64,000 nt of DNA, taken from assembly GCF_029714365.1 (NCBI RefSeq), contig NZ_CP121660.1:186001-250000 (forward strand), written 5' to 3'. Under the pieces are notes generated by a model that was given only the letters and a program-made list of their open reading frames with translations, was not told where the DNA came from and searched no databases. Within the stretch, counting starts at the first letter, position 1. Every line of letters starts with the position of its first letter. The DNA comes from Sinorhizobium terangae (GTDB taxonomy: Bacteria > Pseudomonadota > Alphaproteobacteria > Rhizobiales > Rhizobiaceae). Below are positions 57,441 through 64,000 of this stretch, one piece after another. A program made the translations under genes and the position numbers.

Positions 57441-59708
57441 CTATTTTTCGCAAAGCCGACGAGGCCCTGTGTACGGCTGAAAGGTGCAGTCGTACGGCCG
57501 GAACGAGCGATAGGCGCGCGCGCAGGCGTTAACATTGCAGGAAGCAGACGCTCCGCCGCCATCTGCGGAACTCATCGTCGCATCGGGCTCGCCTGGCGCA
57601 TTTTCGCCACCCTTGGCCGACGCCGCCGTCATGAAGCTCCGCCAGATCCGCGCCGGCAGCTTGCCGCCTGTTACCTCGTTCATCGGCATCTCGTCGTCAT
57701 TACCGACCCAAACGCCAACGACCAGCCGCTCGTTGAAGCCGATGAACCAGGCATCGCGGTGGTTCTGGCTGGTGCCCGTCTTGCCGGCTGCAAACATCCC
57801 AAGGTCAGCCTCCCGACCCGTCCCTCGCTCGACGACCAAGCGCAACAGATCAATGAGATCCGGCTGATATTGGCGAAGATCGGTGGTGGGCTGCCTCGTG
57901 GCGCCCAAACGGAACGCGCGGGGCTCGCCCTCGGCTCGGAAGGATACAATGCCCCACGGCTCGACCGGGGCCGCGCCCGCCCGTACCGAGGCGTAGGCGC
58001 CGGTAAGATCAAGCAGGTTCACCTCCGACGAACCGAGCGCCAGGCTCGGCGTTTCGGAAAGTTTGGCATCGATCCCCAATTCGCGAGCGGCGGCGATAAC
58101 CTTGTCGATCCCGACCTCCATCGCCAGAGCCACCGTCGCGGCGTTCAGTGATCGCGCGAAGGCCTCCGCTATACTGACCGGCCCGCGATAGTCGCCCTCA
58201 TAGTTTTCCGGAGACCAGCCGTCGATCTCGATCGGCGCATCTTCAACCCAGTCGAAAGGCGTGAGGCCGGCCTTCAATGCGGCATAGTAGACAAAGAGCT
58301 TGAAGGCAGAGCCCGGCTGGCGCATCGCCGAGACCGCGCGGTTGAACGTGCTTTTCGAGTAATCACGCCCGCCGACCATGGCGACCACAGCGCCCTCTGG
58401 CGTCATCGCCACCAAGGCGGCCTGCTGCACACCCGCTTTTGCGCCTTCCTGCTCGAGCGCTTCGGCAACCACCTTTTCGGCGATCGCTTGCAGCCGCGGC
58501 ACCATCGTCGTCCTGACCTTGATCGTGCCCCGGTAAGGGCCTGCAAGCTCGCGCGCCTCCTGCATCACCCAGTCGGCAAACCAACTGCCTGATCGTATTG
58601 CCGGCTTTACCGGACGAAGCTCCGCGGTCGCGGTCCTGGCCTGCTCTGCGGTCACCTTGCCGCTCTTGATCATGGCATCGAGCACGAGTTCGGCCTGCCG
58701 GCGCGCACCGTCCGGGTTGCTTATGGGATTGAGCTGCGACGGCGCGCGGATAATGCCCGCGAGCATCGCCGATTCACTCACATTGAGTTCGTGCACGTCC
58801 TTGTCGAAATAGATACGGGCAGCCGCCGGGACGCCTGTTGCGCCGGCACCAAGATAGATGTTGTTCAGGTATCGCGTGAGGATCTCGTCCTTGCCAAGCT
58901 TGCGTTCCAGCCAGAAGGCGATCACTGCTTCCTGGATCTTCCGCTTCCAGGTGCGGTCTCGCTCCAGATAGAGGATCTTGACCAGTTGCTGCGTGATCGT
59001 GCTGCCGCCTTGCACGACTTCGCCTGCTCCGACATTGGTGTAAAGGGCACGAAGAATGCCCCTTAGATCGATACCGAAGTGCTCATAGAAGCGCCGGTCC
59101 TCTCTCGTAAGCACGGCATCGATGAGGTGCGGCGGGAAATCTGCTCGGGCCGCATAGGACCCCTGAAGCGGTCCTTGGGTCACCAGCGGCTTGCCGGCAG
59201 CCGTTTCAAGCACCACCACCGGCTTCAGCGAACCATCGGCTATCTCGTTCCACGGCACGTCCCTCAACGCCCATGAGAAAAGAGCGATCAGCGAGGCAAG
59301 CAATACCACGCTCGCGATTGCCGCAGTCCGCACGAGGATGCCGCGCCTGCTGCGTGCGCCTGCTGGTCCAGCGGGCATGTCTCTCGAACGCCGGCGCCGG
59401 AGGCCTGCCCGGATCTTTCCAGTCAAGCCGGCGGTGTTGTGCGTTGCTTCCGAGCCCTCGGTCGCTTGCCGCCGCTGGAGCTTGTCGCCGCCGCCAAGCC
59501 TTTTAGCGAGTTGGGAGCTCCAGCCAACCGCATCGTGACGGACTGCCTGCCCGAAGGTCAGCAACGCCCGGCCGATTTCTGCAAGCGCGCTGCCCGTACG
59601 CGCAAACGCTGCGTCATCGGAGCCTTCGGTCGCTTTAATACCGGGCCCGGATGACTCTGGTTCTTGGGTTTTCGCGCCTCCACCCGGAGCGGCGTTGTTG
59701 TCCGCCAT
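57441..59708 (-). CDS. Class A penicillin-binding protein (PBP1A-like)
   Basis: 755 aa. A cytoplasmic N-terminal extension of about 120 residues, basic and low-complexity, a membrane anchor at about 124-147, a GT51 transglycosylase domain with catalytic Glu203 (TREDRRFYEHFGID) and GGSTITQQLVK, and a transpeptidase domain with Ser467-x-x-Lys470 (PGSAFK), RSLN and the GKTGTSQ motif. It polymerises and cross-links peptidoglycan. TTG at 59726 is also in frame, but GGAAAAGAG suits ATG 59708 better. A short Cys-containing C-terminal tail is present. It is a stand-alone gene. Confidence 0.93.
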   Translation of the reverse strand: MADNNAAPGGGAKTQEPESSGPGIKATEGSDDAAFARTGSALAEIGRALLTFGQAVRHDAVGWSSQLAKRLGGGDKLQRRQATEGSEATHNTAGLTGKIRAGLRRRRSRDMPAGPAGARSRRGILVRTAAIASVVLLASLIALFSWALRDVPWNEIADGSLKPVVVLETAAGKPLVTQGPLQGSYAARADFPPHLIDAVLTREDRRFYEHFGIDLRGILRALYTNVGAGEVVQGGSTITQQLVKILYLERDRTWKRKIQEAVIAFWLERKLGKDEILTRYLNNIYLGAGATGVPAAARIYFDKDVHELNVSESAMLAGIIRAPSQLNPISNPDGARRQAELVLDAMIKSGKVTAEQARTATAELRPVKPAIRSGSWFADWVMQEARELAGPYRGTIKVRTTMVPRLQAIAEKVVAEALEQEGAKAGVQQAALVAMTPEGAVVAMVGGRDYSKSTFNRAVSAMRQPGSAFKLFVYYAALKAGLTPFDWVEDAPIEIDGWSPENYEGDYRGPVSIAEAFARSLNAATVALAMEVGIDKVIAAARELGIDAKLSETPSLALGSSEVNLLDLTGAYASVRAGAAPVEPWGIVSFRAEGEPRAFRLGATRQPTTDLRQYQPDLIDLLRLVVERGTGREADLGMFAAGKTGTSQNHRDAWFIGFNERLVVGVWVGNDDEMPMNEVTGGKLPARIWRSFMTAASAKGGENAPGEPDATMSSADGGGASASCNVNACARAYRSFRPYDCTFQPYTGPRRLCEK

Positions 59709-60140
59709 ACGTGAACTCTTTTCCAAACGAATACGCCAACGCCATGAGGCGCGCGACGCGACCCTCCCGATATCTTCGGTTCGCCGCCTTGCTTGTCACG
59801 CAGAACGCATTGGCCGGGCAAGAGGTTGCCAACGACCGGTGCGCCGCTGGCGAGTGTGACAATACACTATTGGAACTCTATAGCAGAAATTGCGAGCCGC
59901 GTTTCGACTGATGCTATCCGGCATCCCATTGGCTTGCAGGGCACCGGCTGGCGAAATCGAGCGTCCGTTCGAGAAACGCCGCCTTTGCCACGACGGCCTT
60001 GGGTTGCTCGGCCGATGTCAATAATCTTGTGAAAAATCCGATACTAGGGCACAATTTGTGAATGCACCCGAAGTGCGGAGCTATCGCAGTCCGGCCGCAC
60101 TCGCGCCGAGTGACAGTTCGCGTGGGAGGGGTCGGCGTCG
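59709..60140. other. Gene-free divergent spacer
   Basis: 432 bases between the divergent penicillin-binding protein gene and nuoJ. I see no convincing gene, hairpin or consensus promoter in it. Confidence 0.5.
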
Positions 60141-60641
60141 ATGGATCAGGGGTTCTTTCTTCTGTTCGCTGCGGTGTCCGTGATCACGGCCCTGACTGTG
60201 GTCCTGGCGCGCAATCCCGTTCACAGCGCATTGGCACTGATGGCGTGTTTCCTGCAAGTCTCGGCAATCTTCGTCCTGCTCGGGGCGCCATTGCTCGCGG
60301 GTATCCAGATCTTCGTCTATGTTGGCGCGATCATGGTCCTGTTCCTGTTCGTGATCATGATGATCGATGTGCGCGAAGCGGTGTTGCAGCGGTTCCTACC
60401 GGGCGGCAACCTGCCGGCTCTGGTGTTGCTCGTCCTGCTCGGGCTCGAGATGCTCGCACTGGTGCTCTGGAGCGACCGCTTTTCGGCCACCGAACCCGCC
60501 GCCGCCCGTGACGGCGATCAGGTGAGAGAGCTTAGCAGGGCAATTTTCACCGACTATCTCCTGCCGTTCGAAGCCGCCTCCGTCATTCTCCTGGCCGCCC
60601 TTGTCGGCGCGATCGTACTGGCGCGGAAGGAGCCGGGCTGA
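60141..60641 (+). CDS. nuoJ: NADH dehydrogenase-like subunit J
   Basis: 166 aa, five predicted membrane helices. [20 protein letters not shown] and [20 protein letters not shown] are diagnostic for NuoJ, including the pi-bulge helix region [18 protein letters not shown] at 60125-60132 precedes ATG 60141. It leads an operon with nuoK and two antiporter-like subunits; none of the hydrophilic complex I subunits (NuoB-G, I) or NuoA/H is upstream. Confidence 0.9.
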   Translation: MDQGFFLLFAAVSVITALTVVLARNPVHSALALMACFLQVSAIFVLLGAPLLAGIQIFVYVGAIMVLFLFVIMMIDVREAVLQRFLPGGNLPALVLLVLLGLEMLALVLWSDRFSATEPAAARDGDQVRELSRAIFTDYLLPFEAASVILLAALVGAIVLARKEPG

Positions 60642-60943
60642 TGGTTCCGCTCTCATGGTCCATTTTGCTTGGAGTGGTTCTGTTCGTGATCGGGGCGGCG
60701 GGCGTGCTGCTCAGGCGCAATATTCTGGTCGTGCTGATGTCGCTCGAATTGTTGCTCAACTCGGTCAACATCAATTTCATCGCATTCGGGCGCTACTACG
60801 CTGATTTCCGCGGGCAGATCTTCGCGATCTTCGTCATCGCAACCACCGCTGCGGAGGTCGCCGTCGCCCTTGGCATTCTGGTCGCCCTCGTGAGGAACAA
60901 GGCCACTCTCAAGGTCGACGACGTGACCGTGATGAAAGGATAG
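60641..60943 (+). CDS. nuoK: NADH dehydrogenase-like subunit K
   Basis: 100 aa, three helices. The two conserved membrane glutamates are in [14 protein letters not shown] and [15 protein letters not shown], the residues that in complex I carry protons between antiporter modules. The ATG overlaps the nuoJ stop by one base (TGATG). Confidence 0.92.
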   Translation: MVPLSWSILLGVVLFVIGAAGVLLRRNILVVLMSLELLLNSVNINFIAFGRYYADFRGQIFAIFVIATTAAEVAVALGILVALVRNKATLKVDDVTVMKG

Positions 60944-60947
60944 CGGC

Positions 60948-62411
60948 TTGGAACCGGTGATCTCGATCCGGCCGCTGCTTGCCGTCGCCATTGCCGGCCT
61001 GGCGGCCCTTTCAGTTCTCCTGTTGAACAAGCGCGAAAAACTCCGCGATCTCGTCTCGCCGGTGGCCGCGGTCGCCATGTTCGCAATCGTCGCCTCGATG
61101 GCCCCCACGGTGCTTTCGGGCGGGACTGTCGAACTACGTCTCTTCGAGATCCTGCCTGGCATCGATTTCGCGTTCCGGGTCGATGCGCTCGGTATGGTGT
61201 TTGCCACCGTCTCGTCGCTGTTGTGGATCGTCGCGGCGATCTATTCCATCGGCTATATGCGGCACTTGCACGAGCATGCGCAGACTAGGTTCTTCGCATG
61301 CTTTGCATTGAGCCTCGCGGCGGCCGTCGGGGGCGCCTTTGCCGCCAATCTCTTCACGCTGGTGATCTTCTACGAGGTGCTGAGCCTCGTCACCTATCCG
61401 CTCGTTTACCACCACGAGGACGAAGAGGGGTGGAAGGGCAGCCGCAAGTACCTCGTCTATCTGATGGGCGCATCGAAAAGCGTGCTTCTTGCCGCGCTGG
61501 CGCTGACCTATGCCATAGCGGGATCGCTCGACTTCGTGCCCGGGGGACTGCTTGCTGGCGCCAACGCCCCGGCGGCACTGCTGACGGTCGTCTATTTCTG
61601 CTATCTGTTCGGCTTCGCCAAGGCCGCGGTGATGCCGATGCACGCCTGGCTGCCCGCCGCGATGGTGGCGCCGACACCGGTAAGCGCTCTGCTGCATGCA
61701 GTGGCCGTGGTCAAGATGGGCGTCTTCTGTGTGCTCCGGGTGGTGTTCCACGTCTTCGGCGCGGGGCTGGTCGGCGGGTTGGGGCTGGGCATCGCAACGG
61801 CCTATCTGGTTTCGTTCACGATCCTGATGGCGTCCGTCTATGCGCTGACGCGGGACGACCTGAAGGCGCGGCTCGCCTATTCGACGGTCAGCCAGCTCTC
61901 CTACGTGGTGCTGGGCGCGGTTTTATTGTCGCCGGTCGCCATGGTTGGCGGGATCATCCATATCGCCGCGCACGCCTTTTCCAAGATCACGCTCTTCTTC
62001 TGCGCCGGGTCGATCTATTGCGCCTCCGGCAAGCGCAACATCAGCGACATGGCCGGCATCGGCCGCAGGCTGCCCTGGACGATGGGGGCGTTCTTCGTCG
62101 CCTCGCTCAGCATGATCGGGGTGCCGCCGACCGCGGGCTTCGTCAGCAAGTGGTATCTGACGCTTGGATCGGTCCAGGCGGGGGAGACGGCGTTCCTGAT
62201 CGTGCTCCTGGCAAGCTCGGTGCTGAATGCCGCCTATTTCCTGCCGGTCAGCTATGTCGCCTTTTTCGGGGCGCCGGCGCCGGAGAGCTCGGCAAAGGTT
62301 CGTGAGATTCCGCTGGTGACGATCCCGCTGGTTGCGACCGCCATCCTGTCGGTGTTGATGGGCGTCTTTCCCGGTTATTTCCTCACGTTGGCGGAAGGAG
62401 TGGTCAGATGA
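60948..62411 (+). CDS. Antiporter-like membrane subunit (NuoM/MrpD family), first
   Basis: 487 aa, about 14 helices, starting with TTG behind AAAGGA. The key charged residues of the proton-pumping fold are all present: TM5 Glu in VIFYEVLSLVTYPLV, TM7 Lys in FGFAKAAVMPMHAWLP and TM8 Lys in AVVKMGVFCVLR. Closest to MrpD/NuoM/hydrogenase-4-type subunits. It should therefore be able to translocate protons (or exchange Na+ or K+ for H+) once attached to a driving module. Overlaps the next gene by ATGA. Confidence 0.88.
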   Translation: MEPVISIRPLLAVAIAGLAALSVLLLNKREKLRDLVSPVAAVAMFAIVASMAPTVLSGGTVELRLFEILPGIDFAFRVDALGMVFATVSSLLWIVAAIYSIGYMRHLHEHAQTRFFACFALSLAAAVGGAFAANLFTLVIFYEVLSLVTYPLVYHHEDEEGWKGSRKYLVYLMGASKSVLLAALALTYAIAGSLDFVPGGLLAGANAPAALLTVVYFCYLFGFAKAAVMPMHAWLPAAMVAPTPVSALLHAVAVVKMGVFCVLRVVFHVFGAGLVGGLGLGIATAYLVSFTILMASVYALTRDDLKARLAYSTVSQLSYVVLGAVLLSPVAMVGGIIHIAAHAFSKITLFFCAGSIYCASGKRNISDMAGIGRRLPWTMGAFFVASLSMIGVPPTAGFVSKWYLTLGSVQAGETAFLIVLLASSVLNAAYFLPVSYVAFFGAPAPESSAKVREIPLVTIPLVATAILSVLMGVFPGYFLTLAEGVVR

Positions 62412-62662
62412 TCGAGCGCATCGTCGATTTCTTTGGCGACGAGACCTATGCAATACGCCGCCGCCGGTTGTTCTATCTGGTGCTCGCTCTGATCGTCGTC
62501 GCCGATTTTCTGGTCTCCCGCGAGCATGCCGAATATCTATGGGAGCGTCTGCCAGGATGGTCGGCCGTCTACGGCTTCGGCTCCTGTGTGATCTTGATTT
62601 TCGTTTCCAAGTTCCTCGGCCATCAGGGCGGGCTCATGCGGCGCGAGGACTATTATGATTGA
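62408..62662 (+). CDS. Small membrane protein of the NuoJK-antiporter operon
   Basis: 84 aa with two predicted helices (FYLVLALIVVADFLV and AVYGFGSCVILIFVSKFLG), an N-terminal amphipathic RRRRL stretch and a charged C-terminus. No family recognised with certainty. It overlaps both neighbours (ATGA upstream, 8 bases downstream), so it is made in step with them and may be an accessory subunit of the same complex. Confidence 0.8.
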   Translation: MIERIVDFFGDETYAIRRRRLFYLVLALIVVADFLVSREHAEYLWERLPGWSAVYGFGSCVILIFVSKFLGHQGGLMRREDYYD

Positions 62663-64000
62663 CTTTGTCCATCCCGCCCTCCTGTTCATCCTTGGTGCCG
62701 TGCCGATCCCCTTCCTGAAGGAGACAATCCGCAAGGCCTATCTGGTGTTGATCCCGCTGCTCGCGTTCCTCGCCGTGCTCGCCATGGAGCCGGGTAGTTA
62801 CGGCGCGGCGAGCTTCATCGGGCAGGAAATCCTGATCGCGAAGGTCGACAGGCTCAGCATCGTCTTTGCCACGGTTTTCACCATCATGGCACTGATCGGC
62901 ATGATCTACGCGCTGCATCTGACGCGCCCGGGCCAACATGTGGCGGCCTTCGTCTATGTCGGCAGCGCGCTCGGCGTAGTCTTCGCCGGCGACTACCTGA
63001 CGCTCTACCTCTTCTGGGAGGGCATGGCGTTCGCCTCGGCCTACCTGGTTTTCGCTCAAGGTGGCGAGAAGGCAGTCCGCGCCGCATTCCGCTACCTCAT
63101 GGTCCACGTCACTGGCGGCGTCGCCCTGCTCGGTGGCATCCTTGTCCATTCGGCCGCCACCGGATCGCTGCTCTTCGGCCCGATCGAGAGCGATATGGGC
63201 CCGGGCGCCTATGTGATCCTCGCGGGCTTCCTGCTCAATGCCGCCGTGCCGCCGCTCAACGCCTGGCTCACCGACGCCTATCCGGAGGCGACCGTCACGG
63301 GGGCGGTGTTCATGAGCGCGTTTACCACCAAGACCGCCGTCTATGTGCTGGCGCGCGCCTTTCCCGGGACTGAGCTTCTGGTCTGGCTTGGCACGGTGAT
63401 GGCGCTTTACGGTGTCGTCTATGCGGTACTTGAGAATGATTGTCGGCGGCTGCTCGCCTATCACATCGTCAGCCAGGTGGGCTACATGGTGGCGGGCGTC
63501 GGCATCGGGACCGAAATGGCGGTGAACGGAGCCACCAGCCATGCCTTCGCCCATATCCTCTACAAGGGGCTGCTGTTCATGGGGGCGGGCGCGGTGATCC
63601 ACGTCACCGGGCGGCGCAAGCTTACCGAGCTCGGCGGGCTCTACAAGACGATGCCGCTGACCGTGGCGCTCTACATGGTCGGCGCCTTTGCGATCTCGGC
63701 ATTTCCGTTCTTCTCGGGCTTCGTCACCAAGTCGATGGTGGTGGCGGCGGCCGGCCAGGATCACCGCGCGCTGGTGATGCTGGCACTCACGATGGCATCG
63801 TCGGGGACGTTCCTGCATACCGGGCTCAAGCTGCCCTATTACATGTTTTTCGGCACGGACCGGAAACTGGAAGCGCAGGAGCCGCCCCGCAACATGCTCG
63901 TTGCGATGGGAATGGCGGCGGCGCTCTGCATTGCGATCGGCGTCTATCCCGGGCCGCTTTATGCGCTCCTGCCCTATCCGGTCGACTTCGACGCCTATAC
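62655..64000 (+). CDS. Antiporter-like membrane subunit (NuoL/M family), second, 3' end cut
   Basis: 448 codons visible; continues past the window. TM5 Glu (LYLFWEGMAFASAYLV) and TM8 Lys (SAFTTKTAVYVLA) are present. At the place of the TM7 Lys the sequence is FLLNAAVPPLNAWLTDAY, so Asn replaces Lys. This Lys is central to proton transfer in NuoL/M/N and MrpA/D. Either this subunit transports differently or it has become structural. Overlaps the 84-aa gene by 8 bases. Confidence 0.88.
   Translation, partial: MIDFVHPALLFILGAVPIPFLKETIRKAYLVLIPLLAFLAVLAMEPGSYGAASFIGQEILIAKVDRLSIVFATVFTIMALIGMIYALHLTRPGQHVAAFVYVGSALGVVFAGDYLTLYLFWEGMAFASAYLVFAQGGEKAVRAAFRYLMVHVTGGVALLGGILVHSAATGSLLFGPIESDMGPGAYVILAGFLLNAAVPPLNAWLTDAYPEATVTGAVFMSAFTTKTAVYVLARAFPGTELLVWLGTVMALYGVVYAVLENDCRRLLAYHIVSQVGYMVAGVGIGTEMAVNGATSHAFAHILYKGLLFMGAGAVIHVTGRRKLTELGGLYKTMPLTVALYMVGAFAISAFPFFSGFVTKSMVVAAAGQDHRALVMLALTMASSGTFLHTGLKLPYYMFFGTDRKLEAQEPPRNMLVAMGMAAALCIAIGVYPGPLYALLPYPVDFDAY

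Overview
The window looks like part of a secondary replicon (chromid) of a rhizobium, most likely Sinorhizobium/Ensifer. It is GC-rich and dense in ABC transporters, each with a local regulator. Gene sets known from the S. meliloti megaplasmid pSymB are recognisable: the lacEFGZK lactose operon, the agpT/agaL1/agpABCD/agaL2 alpha-galactoside locus, thiCOSGE and pobR/pobA. The order is not the one I remember for S. meliloti 1021, since thi and pob are nearly adjacent here, so a related species or a rearranged replicon is likely. The genus call is inference from gene content and from a RIME-type rhizobial repeat at 22239-22350. I see no rRNA, tRNA, CRISPR array, insertion sequence, replication origin or phage gene.

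Layout. (1) 1-9266: an unknown-sugar locus. A leftward LacI regulator, a one-cysteine racemase-like enzyme and an aldo/keto reductase (cut by the window edge) diverge from a rightward ribose-type ABC transporter with two permeases, followed by dhaK-dhaL; three copies of a GTTTAGTAAAC-like operator lie between. (2) 9310-17825: the leftward lac operon (lacE-F-G-Z-K) and its LacI/EbgR-like regulator, with a vapBC toxin-antitoxin pair wedged between. An identical 14-bp operator stands upstream of both lacE and the regulator. (3) 17928-19427: an FAD oxidoreductase with a C-terminal Rieske domain. (4) 19576-29988: the agp alpha-galactoside locus, closed by a good terminator. (5) 30171-32109: a class III adenylate cyclase and a small hypothetical gene.

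(6) 32149-36742: thiC-O-S-G-E under a TPP riboswitch, translationally coupled almost throughout. (7) 36889-44403: a DUF427 gene, divergent pobR/pobA (4-hydroxybenzoate hydroxylase) and a branched-chain-amino-acid-type ABC transporter. (8) 44583-50108: a LacI-type regulator, a perfect palindrome, a polar-amino-acid-type ABC transporter, a 2-hydroxyacid dehydrogenase and a small Dabb-fold protein. (9) 50260-55742: a leftward four-gene signalling operon encoding a periplasmic haem-c DUF3365 protein, a hybrid histidine kinase with two receivers, a lone receiver, and an adenylate cyclase with HisKA-like and receiver domains. (10) 55805-59708: a DUF5054-like gene remnant, a DUF1236 gene behind a textbook EcfG/RpoE2 promoter, a small hypothetical gene and a class A penicillin-binding protein. 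(11) 60141-64000: nuoJ, nuoK and two antiporter-like membrane subunits separated by a tiny membrane protein, running off the right edge, with no hydrophilic complex I genes upstream.

The strongest candidates for something undescribed are the haem-c/hybrid-kinase/cyclase operon (9) and the NuoJK-led membrane module (11), whose second antiporter-like subunit appears to lack the usual TM7 lysine. The catabolic loci are mostly familiar types, but the substrates of (1), of the Liv-type transporter in (7) and of the amino-acid-type transporter in (8) cannot be read from sequence.
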